From Peristeroidobacter agariperforans (GTDB lineage Bacteria > Pseudomonadota > Gammaproteobacteria > Steroidobacterales > Steroidobacteraceae), in contig NZ_RYFW01000002.1 in NCBI RefSeq assembly GCF_004138335.1, positions 229,501 through 293,500 on the forward strand: a DNA stretch of 64,000 bases. Reading direction: 5' to 3'. The stretch's first letter is position 1; every line of letters starts with the position of its first letter. Below, one piece after another: positions 48,806 to 57,367 of this stretch. The notes under the pieces were generated by a model, which saw only the letters and a list, made by a program, of their open reading frames with translations, was not told the origin of the DNA and ran no database searches. The position numbers and the translations under genes are program-made.

Positions 48806-51800
48806 ATGAGTGGACGAAGCAACGCCCGCCCGGCGCTCGTATTCTGTGCGGCGCTGGGCGCCGTGCTTGCGGCTCAGGCAAGCGGCGCTGCCGGTAGCGA
48901 GCCCGCATATCGCGACATCAGCTTCACCGCGTCGGAAGGAACGTGGATGAGCCTGGATGTGAGCCCCGACGGCAAAACCATCGCGTTCGATCTGCTCAAC
49001 GATATTTATGTGATGCCATCCGAAGGCGGCGCGGCCAAGGTCATTCACTCCGGCCCGGCCGTTCAACGCAGCCCGCAATTCAGCCCCGACGGCAAGTCGC
49101 TGGTGTATCTCAGCGACCAGACCGGCGCCGACAATATCTGGATCTCGGCGCCCGATGGCGCAGGTGCGCGCCAGATCAGCAAAGAAACTTTGGCGATGAT
49201 CACCGGGCCGGCGTGGGCGCACGACGGTCGCTCCATCGTCGCAATCAAGACCAACGCCAGCACGTACGAAATGAAGATGTCGGAGGTTCGCCGCTTCTTC
49301 CTCGACGGCGCGCCCGAGCAGGTTGTCGTGCCGGCACCCGAGAGCGGCAAGGATGTGCAGGAGCCGCGGCTTGCCTCCGATGGTCGTTATCTCTATTACA
49401 CCGAGCGCAAGGGCGGCGAGCACTACGTGTACTTGAACACGGGGCTCAGCAACTTCGTCATCCGCCGGCTCGATATGCAAAGCGGCGAGAGCCTCGATCT
49501 CATTGCTGGATTCGGCAGCGCGACGACGCCGCAGGTTTCGCCGGATGCCAAGAGCGTTGCGTTCATTCGCCGTGTCGGCGCGAAGACGGTGTTGTTTCGC
49601 TATGACGTAACCGCGGGCACGCAGCATCCGGTGTATCAAGAGCTCGATCGCGACCTGCAGGGCGACTACATCCCGCAAGAGCATTACTACCCTTCGTTCG
49701 GCTGGTTTCCAGACAATCGATCCGTCGCGATCTGGGGCAAGGGTCAGCTGTTGAAGGTGGACATGCAGACGGGCGAGGCGACACAGATTCCGTTCCAGGC
49801 GCCCGCGCATCATCGGATTCACAAGTCGTTGCGCACTCGGCTCGAGTCCGCGCCCGGTCAGTTTGACGTTCGTATCTTCAGACAGCTCGCTGTATCGCCG
49901 AGCGGCGAACTGGTGTTCCGCGCGCTCGGCAAACTCTGGCGGCAGGATCTCGCCGGTCAGCGCGCTCCGCAACGTTTGACGAAGTCAGTGCAGGCGGAGA
50001 GCGAGCCGGCCTGGTCGCCGGACGGTCGACAGCTTGCGTTGGTCGAATGGAATGACGAGACGGGCTCGTCGCTCAAGCTGCGTGCTGCCAACGGCAAAGA
50101 GAAAGTGATCGCGCGCAGCCGCGGCGCCATCAGGCAGCCGCAGTTCTCACACGATGGCCGTCGTGTTGCCTATCGCATCATGGAGCCGGATGGCGCCATG
50201 GGCGGCGCGGCCGATCGCGCTGGCATCTATCTCGTCAACGTGGACGGCACCGGCGCGAAATTCCTGACGGAAGGCAGCGGTCTTGCGCCGTTCTCAGCCG
50301 ACGACAAGCGCATCTATTTCTTCGGCGAGCCGGACTTCTACGGCCGCAAGGCAGTGCTGCTGCGGAGTATCGGTGTCGATGGCAAGGACGCGCGCGATCA
50401 GGCGTATGCCGAGACGGCGGACACAGGCGACTTCGTGCTCAGTCCTGACGCGAAGTGGCTAGCGTTCAAGGAATACAACCAGCTCTATGTGATGCCCTAC
50501 AAGGAGAGTGACAAGGCGCTGGCGGTTACAGCTGTTGGCAACAAGGCAGCCCGGCGCCTGACGGCGACCGATGGCTTCGAGCTGGTCTGGACGCCTGATT
50601 CCTCGAAGATGCTCTGGATGCTTGGCCGCGATCTCTACGTGAGCTCGCCGAGTGACACTGGGATCGTCGAAAGGGCTCAGCGCGCAATCAATTTGAGCGC
50701 GAAGGGCGACGTGCCCGAAGGCGTCCTCGCTTTTGTGAATGCACGCATTCTGCCGATGACCGATGAGAACGTGATCGAACGCGGCGCGGTCGTCGTCGAG
50801 GGCAATCGAATCAAAGCCGTCGGTCCGATGGGCAGCGTCACTATTCCACGCGACGCGAAGGTCATGGACCTCGGCGGCAAGACGCTCATGCCCGGAATGT
50901 TCGACGCGCACGGTCACATCGACTGCTGCTACATGACCGGTGTGACGCCGGTGAAGCGCCCGACTCATTACGCGGCGTTGGCCTATGGCGTGACCACGAA
51001 CTTCGATCCGTATTCGAACGAGCTGACCAGCTACGAAGCGACCGAGATGACGCAGGCGGGCGAGTTGGTCGGGCCACGCTGGCTGAGCTCGGGCTTTGTG
51101 ATTTACGGGCGCTCCGGCAAGCCGGATCGCGTGTTCAATCAGATCCGGAGCCTGGACGACGCACGCAGCATCGTGCGGCGGAAGCAGGCGATCGGCGGCC
51201 ACATTCTCAAGAGCTATAAGCTCACGACGCGCGAACAGAAGCAGTGGCTGCTGCAAGCGGCCGCGGAAGGCGACTTGATGGTGGACGCCGAAGGCGCCGG
51301 TCATTTCTACGACAACGTCAGCATGATTCTCGACGGCCACACCAATCTCGAGCACAACCTGCCGGTGGCGACGTATTACGACGATCTGTTGCAACTGTTC
51401 AGGAATTCGTCGATGTCGAGCACGCCGACCTTGATTGTCACGTTCGGCGAGTTGTTCGGCGAGAACTATATCTACCAGCACCAGCAGCCTTGGAAAGAGA
51501 GCAAGGTGCTCACTTACATCCCTGGAGTGAACAACGCGTACAACCCGATCGCTGGTGCCGGCGAGGCGCCGTTGCATGTGCGTGGCATGCAGTCCATCCA
51601 TTTCGCGGATGAGCTGTATGACATCGGCTTCCGCTCGGTGGGCCGGTCGGTGAAGCGTCTCGACGACGCCGGTGTGACGATCAACGTCGGCTCGCACGGC
51701 CAGGCGTCCGGCATCGCCATTCATTGGGAGATGCAGCTGCTGGCTGAAGGCGGCATGGCGCCGATGCGAATCCTGCGCGCCGCGACCATCAATGGCGCGC

Positions 51801-52060
51801 ACACGTACGGACTGGATCATCAGCTCGGCTCGATCGAGCCCGGCAAGCTCGCCGATCTGATCGTGCTGGATCGCGATCCGCTCACGGATATTCGCAACAC
51901 CAACAGCGTTCGTTACACGATGGTGAACGGCCGGCTATACGACTCGCAGAGCATGAACGAGATCGGCAACTACGATCGGCCGCGCACCAGGTTCTATTGG
52001 GAGCTCGGCGAGCGTCACGGCATCGATTGGAGCCCGGCGTGGACAGGTCACAGTCACTGA
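48806..52060 (+). CDS. Secreted TolB-propeller/amidohydrolase fusion protein
   Basis: This 1084-residue exported protein has a signal peptide. Residues 30-630 carry TolB/WD40-like blades, each with SPDGK-type strands (LDVSPDGKTIAFDLLNDIYV, FSPDGKSLVYLSDQTGADNI, WSPDGRQLALVEWND). Residues from about 640 form a metal-dependent amidohydrolase: KTLMPGMFDAHGHIDCCYM (HxH at 702/704), GGHILKSYKLTTRE (candidate bridging Lys), LEHNLPVATYYDD (His), and GSIEPGKLADLIVLDRDPL near the end. This architecture is known in Xanthomonadales-type and related genomes; the substrate (often a peptide or amide) is unknown. A hairpin separates it from the upstream gene. Confidence 0.92.
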   Translation: MSGRSNARPALVFCAALGAVLAAQASGAAGSEPAYRDISFTASEGTWMSLDVSPDGKTIAFDLLNDIYVMPSEGGAAKVIHSGPAVQRSPQFSPDGKSLVYLSDQTGADNIWISAPDGAGARQISKETLAMITGPAWAHDGRSIVAIKTNASTYEMKMSEVRRFFLDGAPEQVVVPAPESGKDVQEPRLASDGRYLYYTERKGGEHYVYLNTGLSNFVIRRLDMQSGESLDLIAGFGSATTPQVSPDAKSVAFIRRVGAKTVLFRYDVTAGTQHPVYQELDRDLQGDYIPQEHYYPSFGWFPDNRSVAIWGKGQLLKVDMQTGEATQIPFQAPAHHRIHKSLRTRLESAPGQFDVRIFRQLAVSPSGELVFRALGKLWRQDLAGQRAPQRLTKSVQAESEPAWSPDGRQLALVEWNDETGSSLKLRAANGKEKVIARSRGAIRQPQFSHDGRRVAYRIMEPDGAMGGAADRAGIYLVNVDGTGAKFLTEGSGLAPFSADDKRIYFFGEPDFYGRKAVLLRSIGVDGKDARDQAYAETADTGDFVLSPDAKWLAFKEYNQLYVMPYKESDKALAVTAVGNKAARRLTATDGFELVWTPDSSKMLWMLGRDLYVSSPSDTGIVERAQRAINLSAKGDVPEGVLAFVNARILPMTDENVIERGAVVVEGNRIKAVGPMGSVTIPRDAKVMDLGGKTLMPGMFDAHGHIDCCYMTGVTPVKRPTHYAALAYGVTTNFDPYSNELTSYEATEMTQAGELVGPRWLSSGFVIYGRSGKPDRVFNQIRSLDDARSIVRRKQAIGGHILKSYKLTTREQKQWLLQAAAEGDLMVDAEGAGHFYDNVSMILDGHTNLEHNLPVATYYDDLLQLFRNSSMSSTPTLIVTFGELFGENYIYQHQQPWKESKVLTYIPGVNNAYNPIAGAGEAPLHVRGMQSIHFADELYDIGFRSVGRSVKRLDDAGVTINVGSHGQASGIAIHWEMQLLAEGGMAPMRILRAATINGAHTYGLDHQLGSIEPGKLADLIVLDRDPLTDIRNTNSVRYTMVNGRLYDSQSMNEIGNYDRPRTRFYWELGERHGIDWSPAWTGHSH

Positions 52061-52285
52061 GCTCAATCGTGGTTTGTTCGCACAACCTGACGTGTATCGC
52101 ACTACAGTTATGGCCTACGTCAGCTCGGTTATTTCTTGCGGCCTGCGCACATTTCCGCATGCAACTCCACGAGCGGCCACGCGTTTAACACCGCGATGTC
52201 GGGCGCAGCATCGATGAGGGCGATTTCACCTCCGTGATTTGCACGGCGGGCCTCATAGAAGTTCCACGCGCCGAGGAGACTTTCA
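52061..52285. other. Gap with a possible minus-strand protein remnant
   Basis: The minus strand from about 52270 to 52129 reads AWNFYEARRANHGGEIALID and then AAPDIAVLNAWPLVELHAEM, ending at a stop. It looks protein-like but has no start and no recognised family. It may be the tail of a lost gene or chance. Confidence 0.25.
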
Positions 52286-52543
52286 ATGGCGAACGAGCGT
52301 AACAATCCTGAGGAACGGAACCGCACTCAGCAGGGCAGCAACGACCCCAACCGGAATCAGCAGCAGCAACAGCAGCAGCAAGGCAACCGGCAGCAGCAGG
52401 GCGGTGGTCAGCGGTCGGGTCAGCAGGAGCAGCAGAGCGGACAGCGTAATCAGCCCGGCCAACAGTCGGGTCAGGGTCAGGTCCGTTCACCGCAGCAGAG
52501 TGGTGGCAATCAGCAGCAGGAAGACAAGGATCGTAACCGCTGA
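52286..52543 (+). CDS. Gln-rich, hydrophilic low-complexity protein
   Basis: This 85-residue protein is built almost entirely of Gln, Gly, Asn, Arg and Ser (runs of eight Gln, then QQQ and GQ repeats) with no hydrophobic core, so it must be disordered. GGAG lies eight bases before the ATG. A strong terminator hairpin follows. Such proteins resemble hydrophilin- or stress-type disordered proteins, but no family is claimed. The CAG-rich DNA could expand or contract by slippage. Confidence 0.65.
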   Translation: MANERNNPEERNRTQQGSNDPNRNQQQQQQQQGNRQQQGGGQRSGQQEQQSGQRNQPGQQSGQGQVRSPQQSGGNQQQEDKDRNR

Positions 52544-52555
52544 GTGAGTGCAACT

Positions 52556-52594
52556 CGCCATCGGACGGGCGCACTCGCGCCCGCTCCGATGGCG
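52556..52594. terminator. Strong bidirectional hairpin
   Basis: CGCCATCGGA pairs with TCCGATGGCG and, inside it, CGGGCG pairs with CGCCCG around a six-base loop, giving about 16 bp with one bulge between the convergent stops at 52543 and 52600. Confidence 0.8.
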
Positions 52595-52599
52595 GTCGA

Positions 52600-52878
52600 T
52601 CAGGCTTCGTAGTCCAACACCCACCGATCCTGAATCAAACCGCCCACCACCTGCTTCACCGGCACGTGCACTGGATGGTCGGAATACGCGTTCAGCGCGG
52701 CCCGATCCGAGAATTCGGTGTAAAGACCCAGATCGACCGGTGAGCTCTCCGCAAAATTGACCCCGACTTCCAGGCTGAGCAGGCCGGGAATCTTGCCGCG
52801 CATGCTCTCCAGCTCCTGCTTCACTCGCGCCACATCCGCTTTGTTCTTCAGACGCCACAGGACGATGTGCTTGATCAT
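52600..52878 (-). CDS. Dabb-family (stress-responsive A/B barrel) protein
   Basis: This 92-residue protein begins IKHIVLWRLKNKADVARVKQ and includes VDLGLYTEFSDRAALNAYSD and HPVHVPVKQVV, the ferredoxin-like dimeric alpha-beta barrel of the Dabb family. The function is unknown in bacteria; eukaryotic members include stress proteins and olivetolic-acid cyclase. Its start lies downstream of the MFS gene on the same strand with a 36-base gap. Confidence 0.93.
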   Translation of the reverse strand: MIKHIVLWRLKNKADVARVKQELESMRGKIPGLLSLEVGVNFAESSPVDLGLYTEFSDRAALNAYSDHPVHVPVKQVVGGLIQDRWVLDYEA

Positions 52879-52914
52879 TGCTGGTTTCCACCGATCGAAT
52901 CGAGGTGCGCGATA

Positions 52915-54084
52915 TTACATCGCGGCGGCAAATTGAGTGCGACGTAGTGCGAGATAGGCCGCGAGCAGCACCGCCCAACCGACGGTCAGCACGATGGGAA
53001 TCAGCTCCAGGCCCCACTGCTGAGCGATCAAGCCGCACAACGCAGGCAGTGCAGCCAGGCCCACTGCACCCATCGACACCTGCAAGCCGACGGTGTTCGC
53101 GGTATGCCGCGGACCGACGCGTCCGGGCGTGGTTGCAATCAGCGAAGGAAAGATCGGACCGGCGGCGAAGCCCATCAACGCGATCGCGGCGGTGTCGACG
53201 ATGGGGTGCAGATTGAAGATCAGCGTCACGACGCCGACCAGCGCGGCGATCATGCAGAGTTTGATGATGGAATCCGGGTTGGCATTCGCAGGCAGGAATG
53301 CATAGCCGAGCCGGCTCGCGAACAAGCCGCCCCAATAAAGCGTCACGGCCGTGCCGGCCGAGGCAGTGGCAATATCACGGGCTTCATACAACAACGAGAA
53401 CACCCACGCGCCTGCGGCTGCTTCACAGCCGGTGTAAACCAGGAATACCAGCAGCGACAGCTGCACTTTGCCGAGCTGCAATGTTTCCAACAGTTTCGCC
53501 GGTCGCTGATGTTCTTCGTGCGATGTGACCGGTGGCGGCCACTGACGACGCGACAGGATAAAGGCCGCGGCCAGCACGATCTCGACGACCACGATGATTC
53601 GATAACCGAGCTGCCAGGGCCGCCCCGTTGTCAGCACCGTGGTCATCAACGCCGGCCCGGCAGCGGCGCCGACGCCATAGAACGCGTGCAGCACATTGAC
53701 GAGCCGTGCCGAATAGCGGGTTGCGGCGTGAGTGTTGATCGCCGCATCGATGGCGCCGCCGCCGAAGCCCGTCAGCAAGCCCAGTGACACGATAACGATC
53801 CACGAAGGTGCGATGCTGTAGCCGAACAGGCTGATGGCCGTCAGCGCGCACGAGAACGCGAGCAGCTCGCCGATGCCCATCCGGCTCAGGATGACGCCGG
53901 TGGCCGTGCTCGCGATCACCGAACCCACGGTCAAAGTAATAAACAATGGGCCGAGCGCATCTTGCGGCAATTCGAAATGCGTGCGCAGCGCGGGCCATGC
54001 GACGCCGATGACCGCATCTGGCAATCCAAGAGCGATGAATCCGACGAAGCTCAGGATGAGCAGCAGCTTGTTCGGTCGTGACAT
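52915..54084 (-). CDS. MFS transporter
   Basis: This 389-residue protein with about 12 membrane segments starts NKLLLILSFVGFIALGLPDA and has TATGVILSRMGIGELLAF (loop 2-3 region), LGLLTGFGGGAIDAAINTH and a C-terminal GFAAGPIFPSLIATTPGRVG. It resembles FucP/YfmO-like or drug/sugar permeases of the MFS. The ATG at 54084 has no good ribosome site, but a start further upstream would overlap the GlxA gene. It follows that regulator gene after 11 bases and is probably controlled by it. Confidence 0.9.
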   Translation of the reverse strand: MSRPNKLLLILSFVGFIALGLPDAVIGVAWPALRTHFELPQDALGPLFITLTVGSVIASTATGVILSRMGIGELLAFSCALTAISLFGYSIAPSWIVIVSLGLLTGFGGGAIDAAINTHAATRYSARLVNVLHAFYGVGAAAGPALMTTVLTTGRPWQLGYRIIVVVEIVLAAAFILSRRQWPPPVTSHEEHQRPAKLLETLQLGKVQLSLLVFLVYTGCEAAAGAWVFSLLYEARDIATASAGTAVTLYWGGLFASRLGYAFLPANANPDSIIKLCMIAALVGVVTLIFNLHPIVDTAAIALMGFAAGPIFPSLIATTPGRVGPRHTANTVGLQVSMGAVGLAALPALCGLIAQQWGLELIPIVLTVGWAVLLAAYLALRRTQFAAAM

Positions 54085-54095
54085 GAAGCGGCCGG

Positions 54096-55082
54096 TCAGT
54101 TGCTGGCGAACTGGCGGCGGTACGTTGCCGGACTGGTGCCGGCAACGCGACGGAAATGGCGCCGGAATGTTTCCTGCGACTTGAAGCCCACCGCCTCGGC
54201 GACCCGGGGCAATGAATGACGCCCGGTTTGCAGCATGTCCTTGGCCAGCGCGACGCGCTCCCGAATCAGCCATTCATACGGTCCGAAGCCGACCGTTTCC
54301 TGAAACTGACGTTGCAGCGTGCGAGGGCTCATGGACGCGCGACGCGCCAGCGTTCGTAGCGTGTGAACTTGTGACGGATGCGCGCGCACCCAATCGATGA
54401 GTTTCGAAAGTCGGTTGCGATCGTCTTGCGGCATGGGACGCGGCAGATATTGAGCTTGTCCGCCTTCACGATGCGGCGGGATCACCAGGCGCTGCGCGAC
54501 TTGATTCGCGATGCCGGCGCCATAGTCCCGCCGCACCAGGTGCAACAGCATGTCCAATCCGGCAGCGGAGCCGGCCGAGGTCAGCACCTGTCCCGAATCG
54601 ATATAGAGCGAGTTGGGTTCCACGGTCACGCTCGGGTAACGTTTGCTCAATCGTTCGGCGTAGCGCCAGTGCGTCGTGACCGTCCGGCCATCGAGCACGC
54701 CAGCTGCGGCGAGCACAAACACGCCCGAGCATATGGTGCAAAGACGTGCGCCTCGCTCATATGCGGCCCGAATCCGGCGCAGTAACGCAGGCGGCGGTAT
54801 TTCGTCCGCATTCCGCCAACCCGGAATCACGATGGTGTCTGCCTGATCCAGCAACGACAGCGAGTTGGGCACCTTGACCTCGATACCGCCCGCCGCACGC
54901 AACGGGCCGCGCTCGGCGGAGCAGACGGCAAAGTCGTACCACTCCACGCCCAGCTCGGGTCGTTCCAGGGCGAACAGCTCGACCACACAGCCGAATTCGA
55001 AGGTGCACAGTCCGTCATAGGCGAGGGCGACGACGCGGTGGCGGCGCTGGACGCGGCGGCTGTTGCGGGCTGTTTTGCTCAT
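54096..55082 (-). CDS. GlxA-family transcriptional regulator (DJ-1/PfpI + AraC HTH)
   Basis: The 328-residue protein has an N-terminal DJ-1/PfpI-like domain (VALAYDGLCTFEFGCVVELF, the cysteine segment ARLCTICSGVFVLAAAGVLD) and a C-terminal AraC-type DNA-binding domain with ARRASMSPRTLQRQFQETVG and AEAVGFKSQETFRRHFRRV. Family members sense small metabolites and activate nearby genes. It is upstream of and nearly touching the MFS transporter gene and divergent from the rhodanese gene. Confidence 0.93.
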   Translation of the reverse strand: MSKTARNSRRVQRRHRVVALAYDGLCTFEFGCVVELFALERPELGVEWYDFAVCSAERGPLRAAGGIEVKVPNSLSLLDQADTIVIPGWRNADEIPPPALLRRIRAAYERGARLCTICSGVFVLAAAGVLDGRTVTTHWRYAERLSKRYPSVTVEPNSLYIDSGQVLTSAGSAAGLDMLLHLVRRDYGAGIANQVAQRLVIPPHREGGQAQYLPRPMPQDDRNRLSKLIDWVRAHPSQVHTLRTLARRASMSPRTLQRQFQETVGFGPYEWLIRERVALAKDMLQTGRHSLPRVAEAVGFKSQETFRRHFRRVAGTSPATYRRQFASN

Positions 55083-55174
55083 GGCGCGATGTTACCGATC
55101 TATGGCGTCAGCGCCAGTGGGGGGCGGGGCCAGTTTTGCGCAGAATGCTGACACCTTCCAAGCCGGAGACAGTT

Positions 55175-55576
55175 ATGACAACCGCCGTGACCGCCGTCGC
55201 CCCCGCTGCCAGTGACCGAGCACTGAAGCACTTCGAGACGGCGCTCGAGTTCGAAACCGATTGCTGGGACGTGCACGACTCCATGTCCGGCGGCAAGCAG
55301 GATTTCGTGCTGCTCGACGTGCGCAGTCATGCGCTCTATGAACAGGGCCACGTGCCTGGCGCGGTGAGCTTGCCGCACGGAAAGATCGTCGAAGGAACGA
55401 TGAAGGACTATCCGGCCAGCACGGTGTTCGTCGTATATTGCGCGGGGCCTCACTGCAATGGCGCACATCGTGGCGCGATCCGACTGGCGCGGCTGGGCCG
55501 CCCGGTGAAGTTGATGATCGGTGGCGTCACCGGCTGGCTGGACGAAGGGTTCACTTTGGAGACAGGCAAGAAATGA
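55175..55576 (+). CDS. Single-domain rhodanese-like protein
   Basis: This 133-residue protein has the rhodanese pattern DFVLLDVRSHALYEQGHVPG, AVSLPHGKI and VFVVYCAGPHCNGAHRGAI with the active-site Cys in YCAGPHCN. It may transfer sulfane sulfur; the CAGPHCN loop length differs from the six-residue loop of classic sulfurtransferases only slightly. GGAG precedes the ATG at 55175. Its stop overlaps the start of the acetyltransferase gene (ATGA). Confidence 0.92.
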   Translation: MTTAVTAVAPAASDRALKHFETALEFETDCWDVHDSMSGGKQDFVLLDVRSHALYEQGHVPGAVSLPHGKIVEGTMKDYPASTVFVVYCAGPHCNGAHRGAIRLARLGRPVKLMIGGVTGWLDEGFTLETGKK

Positions 55577-56034
55577 TTCGTCGTGCCCAGGCTTCGGACG
55601 CGCGCCAGTTGTTGTCGCTGATGCAAGGGCTGGCGCGTTTCGAGGGCTATGACGACCGGTTTGCGGTGACCGTCGACGCGCTGATCGAGCGCGGCTTCTC
55701 ACCGCACCGTCCGCCGGAGTTCACGGCCTGGGTTGCCGAGCTCGATGCGTCGCTGGTGGGCTACGCGTTGATCTATGTGATTCCGTACACGTTCGATTTG
55801 CGGCCGACCGTGGTGTTGAAAGAGTTGTTCATCGGCGAGGCCGCGCGTGGGCGCAATTTCGGCCGCGGCCTGATGGATGCGGTAATCGGGCACGCGCGCT
55901 CGCTGAACGCGAGGCTGATCCGTTGGCAGGTGCTGCCCGACAACGAGCCGGCGAAGCGCTTCTATCGCCAGCACGGCGCTGCCCAGGATGCGGACTGGGA
56001 GAACTGGTTCATCGATCTGTCGACGATGGGGTAG
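55573..56034 (+). CDS. GNAT-family N-acetyltransferase
   Basis: This 153-residue protein has the acetyl-CoA site VLKELFIGEAARGRNFGRGL (R/Q-x-x-G-x-G/A region) and an N-terminal MIRRAQASDARQLLSLMQGL. The C-terminal LPDNEPAKRFYRQHGA completes the GNAT fold. It resembles diamine/polyamine acetyltransferase-like members; the substrate is unknown. It overlaps the rhodanese gene by four bases, so the pair is cotranslated. Confidence 0.92.
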   Translation: MIRRAQASDARQLLSLMQGLARFEGYDDRFAVTVDALIERGFSPHRPPEFTAWVAELDASLVGYALIYVIPYTFDLRPTVVLKELFIGEAARGRNFGRGLMDAVIGHARSLNARLIRWQVLPDNEPAKRFYRQHGAAQDADWENWFIDLSTMG

Positions 56035-56076
56035 AGGGCGCTGGCGAAAGCGCCCGCAGGCTCCTACTCTTGCGGT

Positions 56077-56496
56077 ATGCAAAACATCAGCATCCGCGCG
56101 GTCATTCTTGCAACTCTTGCCGTCCTGGGCATCGACATCGTTTCCGGCATGTTGTTGACGCAGATGTTCGGCGGCCCGGGCTGGGATACGGAGCTGTCGA
56201 GGGAGGAAATCCGCCGCGCCTATCAGGTGTTGATGCAGGATGTCCGCTATCTGGCGCTCGGTCTGCTCCTCGGCACTGCTTCCACGGTGCTGGGCGGCTA
56301 TCTGGCGGCTCGCCTGGCGCGCAACATGCCGTATTACAACGCGCTGGCATTTGGCGTGCTCGGCATCCTGATCAGCATGATCGGCGCGGGCGATCTGCCC
56401 ACCTGGGTCAAGATCGTCGGGCTGGGGCTGAGCCTGCCGGCTGCCGTGCTCGGCGGTCATATCGCCAAGCTGCAAGCGAGCAAGCCCGCCTCATGA
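56077..56496 (+). CDS. Four-segment membrane protein, unknown function
   Basis: The 139-residue product has hydrophobic segments at about residues 7-28, 56-79, 87-103 and 108-128 (AVILATLAVLGIDIVSGMLL, LALGLLLGTASTVLGGYLAA, NALAFGVLGILISMIGAG, IVGLGLSLPAAVLGGHIA). No characterised family was recognised. Its 3' end overlaps the convergent VOC gene by six bases. Confidence 0.82.
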   Translation: MQNISIRAVILATLAVLGIDIVSGMLLTQMFGGPGWDTELSREEIRRAYQVLMQDVRYLALGLLLGTASTVLGGYLAARLARNMPYYNALAFGVLGILISMIGAGDLPTWVKIVGLGLSLPAAVLGGHIAKLQASKPAS

Positions 56497-56874
56497 ACCG
56501 CTGCCGTACGGGCGCGTGATGATTTCCAGGTAGTGGCCGTTCGGATCGTTCCAATACACGCCGCGGCCGCCATCGTGATGGTTGATCTCGGACGGCCGCG
56601 AGTGCATCGGATCCGCCCAATATTCCAGCTTGCGCTGCTGGATGCGCCCGAAGATCGCATCGAACTCGTACTCGCTCACCAGAAACGCATAGTGTTCGAT
56701 GATGAAAGGCTCATCGGTCTGGATGTAGTCGAGCGTCACGCCGTTGTCGAGCTGCACGGTCCAGAACGGCCCGAACCGCCCCGGGTCGGCCAGCCCGAGC
56801 AACTCGGTGAGAAAGTTCGCCGAAGCCTTCGCATCCTTCGCGTGCACGATGGTGTGGTTGAGCTGAATGGCCAT
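56491..56874 (-). CDS. VOC-family protein
   Basis: This 127-residue protein has LNHTIVHAKDAKASANFLTE (metal His), IIEHYAFLVSEYEFDAIF and GRGVYWNDPNGHYLEIITRP (metal Glu), the two-module VOC fold. The GGAGG before ATG 56874 fixes the start; the frame open to 57147 upstream is noncoding in character. The reaction is unknown. It is divergent from the DUF4242 gene. Confidence 0.93.
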   Translation of the reverse strand: MAIQLNHTIVHAKDAKASANFLTELLGLADPGRFGPFWTVQLDNGVTLDYIQTDEPFIIEHYAFLVSEYEFDAIFGRIQQRKLEYWADPMHSRPSEINHHDGGRGVYWNDPNGHYLEIITRPYGSGS

Positions 56875-57021
56875 GAGTTTCCCTCCGCGCCAGCCAATGT
56901 TTCTTTGCCCACCGCCCAAGCATAACCAAAGACGACTTCCAATATAGGCAATCCCGCCGTATCGGCCTGGCCGGCAGATTCGTATCTTGGCGGGGCGTCG
57001 CAACTCCTTCAGGAGAAGACC

Positions 57022-57294
57022 ATGCCCCGCTATCTGATCGAACGTACTTTTCCCGACGGTCTGGGCCTGCCGGCGAATGCGGAAGGCGCCAAGGCGGCCA
57101 CCAATGTGATCGCGACCAATGCCCAGGAAGGCGTGACCTGGGTGCACTCCTATGTGACCCCGGATCGCAAAAAGACCTACTGCATTTACGACGGGCCATC
57201 TCCCGAGGCCATCCGGTCGGTGGCCGAACGCAATGGGCTGCCGGTCGATCGCATTTCCGAAGTCCGGGTCCTGGATCCTTATTTCCTGTACTGA
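57022..57294 (+). CDS. DUF4242 protein
   Basis: This 90-residue protein begins PRYLIERTFPDGLGLP and contains TWVHSYVTPDRKKTYCIYDG and a C-terminal EVRVLDPYFLY, the pattern of DUF4242, a small ferredoxin-like protein family described as nickel-responsive or of unknown function. GGAG precedes the ATG. It sits alone ahead of the LuxR-type regulator. Confidence 0.9.
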   Translation: MPRYLIERTFPDGLGLPANAEGAKAATNVIATNAQEGVTWVHSYVTPDRKKTYCIYDGPSPEAIRSVAERNGLPVDRISEVRVLDPYFLY

Positions 57295-57367
57295 CGCAGG
57301 TCTTCAGCTCGCGCCCGGGCGCCACTGCCGCGCTATGATTCCATGACATTGGCGGATCGGCGTGGGC

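Noticed and set aside
50459-51820. A 453-codon minus-strand frame opposite the amidohydrolase
   Set aside because: The composition is typical of an antisense shadow (His, Arg, Val, Asp-rich), it has no family features, and the plus strand codes for recognisable propeller and metal-site motifs.
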